Assembly: GCF_000445445.1 (NCBI RefSeq)
Contig: NZ_ASXP01000005.1
Span: 186,053-250,052 of the forward strand
Direction of reading: 5' to 3'
DNA length: 64,000 nucleotides
Origin: Sporomusa ovata DSM 2662
GTDB lineage: Bacteria; Bacillota; Negativicutes; Sporomusales; Sporomusaceae
Notes under the pieces: model-generated
Seen by the model: the letters and a program-made list of their open reading frames with translations, nothing else
Told to the model about the DNA's origin: nothing
Databases searched by the model: none
Shown here: piece after piece, positions 44,195 to 52,740 of the stretch
Layout of the letters: every line of letters begins with the position of its first letter
Numbering within the stretch: the stretch's first letter is position 1
Program-made: the position numbers and the translations under genes

Positions 44195-45349
44195 ATGTTT
44201 AAAATTTCACTTCTCTCCATTTCCCTCCTCACCATTATGGCCGGAGCGGCAGTGGCTCCGGGGCTGGGGGAGATTGCCAGGGCGTTTCCGGGCGAAAGTC
44301 AAACCATGATTAAATTAATCCTTTCTGTACCACCACTATTCATCATCCCGTTTTCCATCCTGTCGGGAATACTAAGTTCCTGTATGAGTAAGAAAAAGCT
44401 GCTGATAGCCGGTCTAGTTGTGTATATTATCGGCGGAGCCGGTGCCGTTTTTGCTGATGCACTGATTCCACTCCTTGTTTTCCGCGCCGTGCTGGGAGCA
44501 GGAACTGGCATCATTCTGCCCCTATCAACCGGTCTGATTGCCGATTTTTATCAGGGCGGCGAACGAATTAAAATGCTGGGATATTCCTTTTCGGCCAATA
44601 ACCTAGGCGCTATCATCGGTAATCTTGGCGCAGGCCTGCTTGCCCTGATCAATTGGCATTATGTATTTTATGTCTATTTAATCGCCGTTCTTGTGTTGGT
44701 GCTTGTTACACTGTTTATTAAAGATATTCCGGCACCCCAAAAACAAGTGGAAACAAATAGTAAAACCGCCCTTCCCGGTCCCGTTTACAGCTGGGCTGTC
44801 GCAGCATTTCTGGTCATGCTCGCCTTTTATGCGATTGTCACCAACCTTTCCTTACTAATTTATGGCAGAAACATCGGTGACTCCAGTTTCGCCGGCATTC
44901 TCTTCGCCATCAATGCCGTAAGCATGTTTGTAGGAGGATTTAGTCTCAAAGCCGCCAGCCAGTATTTGAACCGCTTGCTTCCCTGCTGCATGCTGCTCTT
45001 AATGGCTGCAGGTTACAGCGGTCTGGCCGTAAGCGACTCCAAAACTATGCTCACCCTATCGATTATGATTGCCGGATTTGGCACCGGTTGGGCCTATCCG
45101 TTTATTATCAATAAGGCCTCCGCCTATGCGCCCCTGGGAAAAAATATTGCCGTTATGGCTGTTGTATCCAGTTTTGCTTTTCTGGGACAGTTTTCTTCGC
45201 CATTACTTTTAGATACCCTGCGAAACTTAGCCGGTGGAACCGTTGCTGCCATCTTCTTTACGCTGGCAGGTTGTATGGGATTGCTAGCTGTTATCAGCCT
45301 GACGGGTACGTTTTCCAAAAATTTGCCTAATCAGCGGGAGGAACAATAA
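44195..45349 (+). CDS. MFS drug or siderophore exporter
   Basis: 384 residues with about twelve membrane segments. The start SLLTIMAGAAVAPGLGEIAR and the motif FRAVLGAGTGIILPLSTGLI fit the drug:H+ antiporter branch of the major facilitator superfamily. AAGGTG precedes ATG 44195. First gene of an operon with a small unknown protein, a membrane-fusion protein and a broken RND gene. Fur-like and TetR-type sites in front make a siderophore or chelator exporter possible; a general drug exporter is the alternative. Confidence 0.87.
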   Translation: MFKISLLSISLLTIMAGAAVAPGLGEIARAFPGESQTMIKLILSVPPLFIIPFSILSGILSSCMSKKKLLIAGLVVYIIGGAGAVFADALIPLLVFRAVLGAGTGIILPLSTGLIADFYQGGERIKMLGYSFSANNLGAIIGNLGAGLLALINWHYVFYVYLIAVLVLVLVTLFIKDIPAPQKQVETNSKTALPGPVYSWAVAAFLVMLAFYAIVTNLSLLIYGRNIGDSSFAGILFAINAVSMFVGGFSLKAASQYLNRLLPCCMLLLMAAGYSGLAVSDSKTMLTLSIMIAGFGTGWAYPFIINKASAYAPLGKNIAVMAVVSSFAFLGQFSSPLLLDTLRNLAGGTVAAIFFTLAGCMGLLAVISLTGTFSKNLPNQREEQ

Positions 45350-45350
45350 C

Positions 45351-45572
45351 ATGTGCGCTATTATTCAAGGCATACCTGTCGTAGCCGACCCGGCATTGCC
45401 AAGGAAAAAGATCAAACAACTCGTTTGTGATATCATCCAAACCTGGAAATGGGAAGGCAAAGAACTGGGAAAAATTGAACTGATCTGTGATGGACAACTG
45501 ATTCATGTCATTTCCTATGAAAAACCCGTGGTTCAGCTTGTTCCTCTACGAAATCACATAAGGGAGGACTAA
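45351..45572 (+). CDS. Small conserved-looking protein of unknown function
   Basis: 73 residues; ATG one base after the MFS stop, with GGGAGGAAC upstream, so it is translated in the same transcript. No membrane segment or signal peptide. The C-terminal half reads like a small beta sheet (GKIELICDGQLIHVISYEKP). I do not recognise the family. It could be an accessory or regulatory protein of the MFS/RND locus; the paralogous locus at 28 kb has no counterpart. Confidence 0.65.
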   Translation: MCAIIQGIPVVADPALPRKKIKQLVCDIIQTWKWEGKELGKIELICDGQLIHVISYEKPVVQLVPLRNHIRED

Positions 45573-45576
45573 ATTG

Positions 45577-46704
45577 ATGCGACAGTTACAGTTTCTAAAT
45601 AAAATACTCAAAAAACAAATAGTTTATAGTTCAGCCATCGTGTTAGGCATCTGCCTCATCGGCGGCATGATCTGGAAAGGACAGCATCAACCCCAACCGG
45701 TGGCAAGCGAAGTTGCTTTAGTCCGGACAACCACAGTCGGACTGGCAAATGCTGCACAGGAATACACGTATTCCGGCGAGGTCCGGGGACGTTATGAAAG
45801 CCAGCTTGCCTTTCAGGTCGGCGGAAAAATCATCAAACGCCAGGTTGATCTGGGCAATGTGGTCCAAGCCGGTGACACCCTGATGGAGATTGATCCCAAA
45901 GATATTAACCAAACAGTAAATGCCAATGCCGCTCAGGTATATTCCGCTCAGTCGCAGTTAAAACTGGCGGAAAACAATCTGAACCGCTACCGGCAGTTAT
46001 ACGAACAAAACGCAATCAGCCAGGCCCAGCTTGACCAGTATCAAAGTGCCTACGACGCGGCGGTAGCTGCCGTACGGCAAACATCAGCCCAATATGTCCA
46101 GGGAGCTAATCAACTGGGCTACAGCACCTTATATGCCACCAGTGCCGGCGTTATCTCCAACATCAGTGTCGAAACCGGCCAGGTTGTCAGCGCCGGTCAG
46201 GCCGTCCTTACCCTGGTACAGGACGGTGACCGGGAAATTGAAATCAGCGTGCCGGAAAATCGTATTGAAAAACTGCGTCAGTCGCAGCTGCTCCAGGTCA
46301 CCTTCTGGGCTCTGCCCGATGTTACTGTGGACGGAAAAGTGCGGGAAATATCACCTGTGGCTGATAAAATATCACGCACGTATAAAGTCCGCATCAGTCT
46401 GGTCAATCCGCCGGCAGAAGTAAAACTTGGCATGACGGCGGCTGTCACGGCAGCATATCCTGGCGGTCAGCAGCAGCAAATAGCCACAATTCCCTTGTCA
46501 GCCATTTATCAAACAGGCAGCACGCCGAATGTGTGGGTTGTCGAAAACAATACCGCAAGTCTAAGACCTGTAACCGTCAGACCGTTCGGGGACAACCAAG
46601 TTGAAATACTGGCAGGACTGCAAACCGGGGATGTGGTGGTAACCGCCGGAGTCCATAAACTGCAGGAAGGACAAAAGGTTCGTGTGACCGGTGATAACCT
46701 ATGA
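45577..46704 (+). CDS. RND membrane-fusion protein, third system
   Basis: 375 residues from ATG 45577 (a TTG one codon earlier is equally spaced from GGGAGG). One N-terminal membrane anchor and the HlyD/AcrA pattern: GEVRGRYESQLAFQVGGKII, YRQLYEQNAISQAQLDQYQS and AGVISNISVETGQVVSAGQ. It is a close paralogue of the protein at 28095. The downstream RND gene overlaps its end by four bases but is frameshifted, so this subunit may now lack its partner, unless it works with the intact paralogous pump. Confidence 0.92.
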   Translation: MRQLQFLNKILKKQIVYSSAIVLGICLIGGMIWKGQHQPQPVASEVALVRTTTVGLANAAQEYTYSGEVRGRYESQLAFQVGGKIIKRQVDLGNVVQAGDTLMEIDPKDINQTVNANAAQVYSAQSQLKLAENNLNRYRQLYEQNAISQAQLDQYQSAYDAAVAAVRQTSAQYVQGANQLGYSTLYATSAGVISNISVETGQVVSAGQAVLTLVQDGDREIEISVPENRIEKLRQSQLLQVTFWALPDVTVDGKVREISPVADKISRTYKVRISLVNPPAEVKLGMTAAVTAAYPGGQQQQIATIPLSAIYQTGSTPNVWVVENNTASLRPVTVRPFGDNQVEILAGLQTGDVVVTAGVHKLQEGQKVRVTGDNL

Positions 46705-49700
46705 AAAATCTGAACCTGACAGAATGGGCACTCCGTCATAAACAACTTGTATATTATTTTATTTTTATCACATTCATTATGGGGATTTTCTCCTATCTCC
46801 GTCTGGGAAGGATGGAAGATCCCGATTTTGTCATCCGGCAAATGATTGTCTCGGTTTCCTGGCCCGGGGCCAGCGCCCGTCAGGTGGAAGAACAGGTAAC
46901 CGATAAAATCGAAAAAAAGCTGCAGGATACGCCGGGTCTGGATTATCTGAAAAGCTATTCCAAACCGGGTCAGGCTGTTATCTATGTCACATTAGATGAC
47001 AACGTAGCCGAAAAAGATATCCGGCCTACCTGGCTGGAGGTCCGTAACATGGTCAACGATATCAAAGGCACTTTGCCCCAGGGAGTAACCGGCATTGCTT
47101 TTAATGATCGTTTTGACGATACGTTCGGCTGCATTTACGCGCTGACAGCCGACGGGTTTACCTATGAAGAGATGCGCGACCGAGCCGAAAAGATCCGCCG
47201 GACCCTACTGGGAGTTCCCGATGTAAAAAAAGTCGAACTCATTGGGGTACAAGAGGAAAAAATCTATATTGAAATGGAAAGCAACAAGCTGGCCCAATTG
47301 GGTGTTGATCCCAATTTAATTGTCAGTACGATTAAAAATCAGGAGGCCATGGCCGCTTCCGGCATGATCGAAACCTCGTCGGATAATGTTTATTTGCGAG
47401 TCAGCGGCATGTTTGACAATACTGATGACATCCGCAATCTGCCTGTCCGGGCCAATGACCGTACTTTCCGACTAGGCGATATTGCCAGGGTTGAACGCAG
47501 TTACGCCGATCCCATTGACCCCCAAATGTATTATAACGGTCAGCCGGCCATCGGTATTGCCATATCCATGAATGCGGGCGGTAATATTTTGGATATGGGC
47601 GCCGGTCTTAACAAAGCAGTAGCCCAAATCAAAAAGGACTTGCCACTTGGTTTGGAGCTTAGCCAGGTGTCCAATCAGCCCAAGGTAGTCGAAACGTCGA
47701 TCAGTGAATTTGTAGAATCTCTGCGGGAAGCCATCATCATTGTGCTGGTCGTCAGCTTTTTAAGCCTCGGCATGCGTTCCGGCCTGGTAGTGGCCCTGTG
47801 CATTCCTTTGGTTATTGCCGGTACGTTTACCTGCATGCAGCTTATGGGAATCGACTTACATAAGATTTCACTGGGCGCCCTGATTATCGCCCTGGGACTT
47901 TTAGTCGATGACGCCATCATTGCCACTGAGATGATGAGCGTAAAACTGGAACAGGGCTGGGACCGCTTTAAGGCTGCCTGTTTTGCCTATACGGCAACTG
48001 CCTTTCCCATGCTGACAGGAACACTGATTACCTGCGCCGGTTTTATCCCCATTGGCTTCGCCAAAGGAAACGGAGCTGAATTTTGCCGCAGTCTCTTTCC
48101 TGTTGTTGCGATCGCCCTGTTACTATCCTGGGTTGTATCCGTTTTTGTCACGCCGTTACTGGGATTTAAATTAATCAAAACAAAAGAGAACCTCGGGCAT
48201 GACACCGACATTTATGACACAAAGTTTTACCGGCTTTTCCGGAAAACACTGGTCTATTGTCTATGTCACCGTAAGCTGGTCATCGGCGCTACCATCGTCT
48301 GCTTTACCGGCTCCCTGTTTCTTTTCAAATTTATCAAGCAGGAGTTTTTCCCTTCTTCTTTACGTCCTGAATTGATTGTGGAAATGACTTTACCCGAAGG
48401 AGCTTCGCTGCAGGCGGCAAAAGATGAGGCCCAACGCTTTGCCGAAAACCTCGCCGGCGACCCGGACATTGAAAATTACAGCTACTATGTAGGAAAGGGT
48501 TCGCCCCGGTTCGTACTGACCGTCGAACCCAACCTTGCGGCCAACAACTATGCCCAGTTCGTGATTGTAGCCAAAAATCTGGAAGCCCGTAAAGCCTTAC
48601 ATGAAAAAGTAAATACCTTGTTCGCCGAAAGCTTTCCCAATGTGCACGGGCACGTCAAAGTAATCCTGACCGGCCCGCCCTCCCCCTATCCCGTTATGCT
48701 CAGAGTAACCGGCTATGACCATGACAAGGTACGGGAAATTGCCCGGCAGGTAAGAAACGTCATAGCGGCCAACCCTCATGCCGCCAATACCAATTTTGAC
48801 TGGAACGAAAAAAGTAAAGCCATGCATTTAACAGTTGACCAGAACAAAGCCAGAATGCTGGGAATTGACAGCCAGGCTCTGGCTGCGAATTTACAATCCC
48901 ATTTGTCCGGTGCTGCTCTATCCGAGTTCCGTGAACAGGATAAAACGGTGGATATCGTATTTCGCCTCGACCGGCAAGACCGGCAGGATTTATCCCATAT
49001 ACCCATATAAAAGATCTTACTATTCATATTGGCAACGGCCGGTTTGTTCCTCTGGATCAAATCGCCAAAATCAGCTATGAGGCCGAAGATGGCCTGATCT
49101 GGCGGCGTGATCTGAAACCTACCATCACAGTACAGGCGGATGTGTTGCCGGGAGCCACCGGCAATGACGTAACCAAACAGGTTTATGCCCAGCTTAAGGA
49201 GCTGCGCGAAAGTTTACCGCCCGGCTATAGCATTGATATCGGCGGTGCACTGGAGCGGAGCAAAATATCCATGGGGCTCATGCTGCAACCCGTTCCTGCC
49301 ATGTTTATCATTATTTTGACCTGCTTAATGTTTCAGTTGCAAAAAATCCCGCTTATGATTTTAACTGTTCTGACTGCCCCGCTGGGCATCATCGGTGTCA
49401 GTCTTTCCCTGCTGATTACACAGCGGCCGATAGGCTTTGTGGCTGAACTGGGCATACTGGCTCTCAGCGGCATGATTATCCGCAACTCCGTCATTTTGAT
49501 TGACCAGATTGAACAGCATATCAAGTCCGGCGAGGCCCCGTGGGATGCCATTATTGACTCCGCCATACTGCGGTTTCGTCCTATCATGCTGACGGCAGCC
49601 GCCGCTATATTAGGCATGATTCCCCTGATGGAGAGCAGCTTCTGGGGTCCTATGGCAGTGGCTATTGCCGGTGGTTTGCTGGGCGCTACCGTATTAACGC

Positions 49701-49801
49701 TGCTGGTCCTGCCTACCATGTATGCTACATGGTTTAAAGTAACCCCTGACTCTCGTCCGGAACAAACTGTAACAGCGTCAGCTCCCAGCCATTCTGAATA
49801 A
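46701..49801 (+). pseudogene. RND efflux pump, third system, broken by an 8-bp tandem duplication
   Basis: The first 769 residues (46701-49010) match the intact paralogue at 29225, including ALGLLVDDAIIATEMM, then end at HIPI-stop. The correct reading resumes in another frame at about 49010 (KDLTIHIGNGRFVPLDQIAK) and runs to the normal C-terminus at 49801. The break is exactly at CCCATATA repeated twice (48994-49009). Deleting one copy restores a continuous frame of about 1030 residues reading DLSHIKDLTIHIG, which parallels DLSLLKDLNIHIG in the paralogue. The protein is thus a recent frameshift or a phase-variable switch. A sequencing error is possible but an 8-base duplication is an unusual error. 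Confidence 0.92.
48994..49009 (+). repeat. Tandem duplication (CCCATATA)2 causing a frameshift
   Basis: Two adjacent copies of the 8-mer inside the RND gene. Gain or loss of one copy by slippage would switch the gene off or on. Confidence 0.95.
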
Positions 49802-49940
49802 ATGCATAATGTTTCAACAGCCCTTGTAAGTTGGCTCCAAAAAAACAACTAACACTACTTTTAAAATATTCCAATATCCTACAATCTGCCGAAGGCTTCT
49901 GATGCTATCCTCTGAAGCCTTCAACACTTGTAAAAAAAAT

Positions 49941-50041
49941 GCGTGAACGCGTTTCAGCATAGCTGAAACATTGGGATTCAAGTGGAGAGTCTATTCCACC
50001 TGAATTAACGCAGCCTGTAGAGGCGGGAGTTTTGAATCGCG
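49941..50041 (+). ncRNA. Solitary TnpB omega-RNA-like structure (IS200/IS605 right-end type)
   Basis: Hairpin GTTTCAGC-ATA-GCTGAAAC (49951-49969), a second stem ATTCAaGTGGA / TCCACcTGAAT (49976-50005), a closing pair TGCGT / ACGCA (49940-49944 with 50008-50012), the small hairpin GCCT-GTAG-AGGC (50013-50024) and the tail GGGAGTTTTGAATCGCG. This order is typical of the 3' scaffold of RNAs that guide TnpB nucleases at IS605-type right ends. No tnpB or tnpA coding sequence lies within the window nearby. The gap 49802-49940 before it holds only a hairpin GAAGGCTTC / GAAGCCTTC (49889-49920), perhaps the RND operon terminator. Confidence 0.6.
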
Positions 50042-50101
50042 TACTAATATAACCCTGGAAACATTCTTTTAGAATCGGAAAATACTTGTTTAACTTTTTG
50101 C

Positions 50102-50154
50102 TTTACAAAAAACAATTCATTGCGTATGATAAATCCAAATGATTATTATTATCA
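50102..50154 (+). promoter_or_regulatory. Rightward promoter with Fur-like box, antisense to the CbiK-like gene
   Basis: TTTACA (50102-50107), 17-base spacer, TATGAT (50125-50130), then TGATTATTATTATCA (50140-50154), a 7-1-7 Fur consensus with one mismatch at the predicted start. No rightward coding sequence follows for 1.3 kb; transcription would run antisense through the leftward gene at 50167-50562. Confidence 0.6.
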
Positions 50155-50166
50155 AATGAGCAGGGA

Positions 50167-50562
50167 TCAGTGAATAGCAAGTCTTATCGGTTTGGCCCAG
50201 ACGGTCACACATGGAAGGGTCACAATCTTGCCAAACTCATTCCGTTCGGCATAGTCCTGAACAACATCTCGGACTCTTTCGTACTCTTCCCCTGCAGCAA
50301 TCTGAAAGGGCTGCACGATAATCTCGGTAAAACCTTCTTCTTGTAGGCGCTCTAATGCCTGTCTCTCGTCATCAACCTGGATACCGTCGCGTTCCGCCAG
50401 TTCTTCTATCAGGGTATGGGAAGCAAATGCCCGGCGCACTTCATAGTGTGGGAAATCTGCCCAAAGTTTGATATCAATACTTTCACTGGCCAATTGGCGA
50501 GCCTCCGGGTAGGCGTTGCCTAAACCCACCATTAAAAAGGCTTTTTTCTCTATTTTCTTCAA
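50167..50562 (-). CDS. Half-length CbiK-like sirohydrochlorin cobaltochelatase
   Basis: 131 residues. Residues 30-105 match the N-terminal domain of anaerobic cobaltochelatase CbiK: RRAFASHTLIEELAERDGIQ, then VDDERQALERLQEEGF and IIVQPFQIAAGEEYERVRDV. Full CbiK is about 260 residues and its catalytic His and Glu lie in the missing second half. The reading stops at 50167 with no continuation beyond. A cobalamin riboswitch lies upstream in the same direction, which supports a cobalamin-linked role. It may be a degenerate gene, or a short chelatase acting as a dimer as in CbiX-short; the absence of metal-ligand His residues argues for decay or a new role. Confidence 0.7.
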   Translation of the reverse strand: MKKIEKKAFLMVGLGNAYPEARQLASESIDIKLWADFPHYEVRRAFASHTLIEELAERDGIQVDDERQALERLQEEGFTEIIVQPFQIAAGEEYERVRDVVQDYAERNEFGKIVTLPCVTVWAKPIRLAIH

Positions 50563-50764
50563 AGTTCCTCAACTCCTATCAACCAATGTCAACACTCTGG
50601 CCGTTATAAGTTACCGTTTTTTCCGGGATTGAACTACATTTTTGCTTTTTTTTATCGGCCAAACCAATACGAACTCGGGCCCGGTTTCACCTTTAACCTC
50701 CTTTGCACAATATAACAACAAAAAGATAAAAAACATAAAGCCGTAATAAGAAGAAGGACATATT

Positions 50765-50796
50765 AGAAAACTCCCGGCTGCCATGGCAACCGGGAG
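50765..50796 (-). terminator. Intrinsic terminator in the riboswitch leader
   Basis: Minus strand CTCCCGG / CCGGGAG stem extended by TGCCATGGCA in the loop, followed by TTTTCTAATA. It lies between the riboswitch and the CbiK-like start. A weaker hairpin ACTCCTG / CAGGAGT-TT (50811-50838) precedes it and a perfect 12-base-arm palindrome CTTACTTAGAAC / GTTCTAAGTAAG lies at 50859-50883. These may form terminator and antiterminator alternatives. Confidence 0.7.
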
Positions 50797-50940
50797 ATAA
50801 ACTAAATAGAAACTCCTGATTAATAATAACCAGGAGTGAATTCAGCAATACCACACAACTTACTTAGAACAGTTCTAAGTAAGCAGATGAACAACTGTAA
50901 TCCCCTCCCCATCGCTCGTGGGTGAAAAACGGTGATTGAC

Positions 50941-51097
50941 AGATAGGCAGTTCTCCTGACTCTAGATCATCGCTCATTCAAACCTTCCCAAAACTTCTCG
51001 TCCCAGTGGCCTATCTTGGATTCGCTCCCTATTACAGTGGCGGGACCGCGCCGGCATAAACCGGACTTCCCTATTAAGCCCTTGCGGGCACCTATCT
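50941..51097 (-). ncRNA. Cobalamin (adenosylcobalamin-type) riboswitch
   Basis: Leftward RNA closed by AGATAGG (51097-51091) and CCTATCT (50947-50941). Inside it are the conserved blocks AGGGAAGTCCGGT, GCGGTCCCGCCACTGTAAT, GAGCGAA, GGCCACTGG and AGTCAGGAGAACTGCC, the B12-box signature. When cobalamin is bound the downstream CbiK-like gene should be turned down. The leader between aptamer and gene is 380 bases long and contains terminator hairpins. Confidence 0.95.
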
Positions 51098-51311
51098 CAA
51101 CACTCTTCAATTGTCTGTTACAACATACTTTTTTACATTTTTCATTAAAATAATAGCATTTATTGCCATGAATTGCAATTATTTCTTTGGCAACATCTAA
51201 AAATGCTTACTTTCCGTTGTTTTGTAGTTCATGGGTTGCCTCTTGCTGTTTTAGTTTACCTGTTTATTGGTCATTTGGTTGACTGTCATGGTCGAGCCGC
51301 TGCTTGCTATG

Positions 51312-51425
51312 GCGGCCGCGCGGCCGCTTACTACCGTTCCGCCGGCGGGAGTTGTCCATAGCCGGGCTCAAGAAATAACCGCAAGCCATGGCCTGGGAGC
51401 GGTTCGCCATAGCCCGGCGGAACGG
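51312..51425. repeat. GC-rich inverted-repeat block with double GCGGCCGC
   Basis: GCGGCCGC occurs twice in tandem at 51312-51327, and perfect 12-base arms CCGTTCCGCCGG (51334-51345) / CCGGCGGAACGG (51414-51425) enclose direct copies of CCATAGCC. The block is far richer in GC than its surroundings. It lies in the 420-base gap between the riboswitch and DUF1657; I see no credible gene in the gap. Confidence 0.55.
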
Positions 51426-51518
51426 ATGAGGAGAATAATATAGGCTTTAAATTTGTAGTATACCAATTACCCTGACTTCAAATAATAATTATAATGCAGA
51501 TAACTGGAGGGAGGTTGT

Positions 51519-51713
51519 ATGACTATACAGCAAGATTTGCACAAGACGCTAGCGACGGCCAAATCCGCTCAAGGCTCTTATGCCCAATTCGCCCAATCTA
51601 TGCAAGATCAGACCGCCAAGCAAATGTTCCAGCAAATGGAACAAGATATGGTCAGACACATTGCCAAACTTAACAATCGCCTTGGTACGGTTCAGGAAAG
51701 CTATTCTAATTAA
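51519..51713 (+). CDS. DUF1657 family small spore-associated protein
   Basis: 64 residues; ATG after GGAGGGAGG. It matches the DUF1657 pattern: an early LHKTLATAKSAQGSYAQFAQ, then QDQTAKQMFQQMEQDMVRHI. The protein should be a helical hairpin, soluble. DUF1657 genes occur in spore-forming Firmicutes next to DUF421 membrane proteins, including the spoVA-2mob region where the fused or paired domains alter spore resistance and germination. Here a DUF421 gene follows after 101 bases and gerA genes are close, which supports a spore role. Confidence 0.85.
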   Translation: MTIQQDLHKTLATAKSAQGSYAQFAQSMQDQTAKQMFQQMEQDMVRHIAKLNNRLGTVQESYSN

Positions 51714-51814
51714 GATACACAACAGACCAGTTAAATAGCCGGCCAATAATGTATAAGCCTTACAACAAGTAAAAGCTTATACCCTATAGAATGTCGTCTG
51801 ACGGAGGTGATTGA

Positions 51815-52528
51815 ATGGAGTCAGTTATGGAAACGTCTTTGCGAACTGTAATTGGTTTTATTTTTTTATTGGCTCTTACTAGAATCTTAGGTAAGAAACA
51901 GCTCGGACAATTGACCTACTTTACATATATAACTGGAATTGCCATGGGCAATATAGCCGGCGATATGGTCGTACATAAAGATGTCACAATCGCAGATGGA
52001 CTTGCAGGCCTCACCATTTGGGCAGTCATGACCTTTGCGGTTGAATATGCCAGCCTTAAATTTCCCACCATCCGGATAGCATTGGATGGGGAACCGACAA
52101 TCGTTATAAAACGAGGACAAATAATGCAAAAAGAATTAGCCAGCCATCGCCTTAATATGGATGATCTCAGTATGATGCTCAGGGTGAATAATGTCTTTTC
52201 CATAAAGGATGTAGACTATGCTATCCTAGAGCCCAATGGAGAACTTAGCATACTAAAAAAGCCACAAATGGAGGGAGTAACCAGAAAAGACCTCAACATA
52301 AGCCCCTCTCAGGATTTATATCTACCTACCGAACTCATTGTTGACGGTCAGTTAGTAGAAAAAAACCTAAAAGAAATTAACCTTACTAAAGAATGGGTTT
52401 TGAAGGAACTTAATAAGGCCGGCTATCATTCATTCTCTGATATCTTTTTTGCAGAATTGCAGAGTGATGGTACTCTGTATCTTGAAAGAATCAGAAAGGA
52501 TCAGAAAGGAACACCATGGCAACATTAG
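51815..52528 (+). CDS. DUF421 (YetF-like) membrane protein
   Basis: 237 residues: three membrane segments in the first 85 residues (including LRTVIGFIFLLALTRILGKK and the QLTYFTYITGIAMGNIAGDM segment), followed by two soluble DUF421 domains (IVIKRGQIMQKELASHRLNM and a repeated half near LIVDGQLVEKNLKEINLTKE). GGAGGTGATT precedes ATG 51815. Related YetF and 2Duf proteins in Bacillus spores affect inner-membrane permeability and germinant-receptor content. The small downstream gene overlaps its end by 13 bases, so they are coupled. Confidence 0.88.
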   Translation: MESVMETSLRTVIGFIFLLALTRILGKKQLGQLTYFTYITGIAMGNIAGDMVVHKDVTIADGLAGLTIWAVMTFAVEYASLKFPTIRIALDGEPTIVIKRGQIMQKELASHRLNMDDLSMMLRVNNVFSIKDVDYAILEPNGELSILKKPQMEGVTRKDLNISPSQDLYLPTELIVDGQLVEKNLKEINLTKEWVLKELNKAGYHSFSDIFFAELQSDGTLYLERIRKDQKGTPWQH

Positions 52529-52740
52529 TCTCTAGCTTAGCGGCACCGCTGAAGCCTCATTTCGCCTTACTACTGATACTTATAGGCATTTATTCACTCT
52601 CCATTAACGCTGCTGATGCCAAGCGTAAAAACCATCCGCGGGCGAAGAAAGCCGCCATCATCGGCGGCTGGCTATATCTGGGCATAGGGTTAGCCATTAT
52701 TATCTACTACTTGTTTAACGGGTCATACCTGGCCTTCTGA
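52516..52740 (+). CDS. Small two-helix membrane protein, CLC_0170-like
   Basis: 74 residues with two membrane segments (about 15-32 and 47-68) separated by a basic loop AKRKNHPRAKKA. It overlaps the DUF421 gene by 13 bases and its 3' end overlaps the oppositely transcribed gerAC by 26 bases. The pattern resembles CLC_0170 family proteins of clostridia. Function unknown; the position suggests a spore membrane role. Confidence 0.7.
   Translation: MATLVSSLAAPLKPHFALLLILIGIYSLSINAADAKRKNHPRAKKAAIIGGWLYLGIGLAIIIYYLFNGSYLAF

Noticed and set aside
49802..49940. A decayed tnpB coding region ahead of the omega-RNA-like structure
   Set aside because: No TnpB motif could be read in any frame; only a hairpin is visible.
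51173..51361. 62-codon rightward frame before DUF1657
   Set aside because: Covers the GC-rich inverted repeat, no ribosome site, low-complexity C-terminus.
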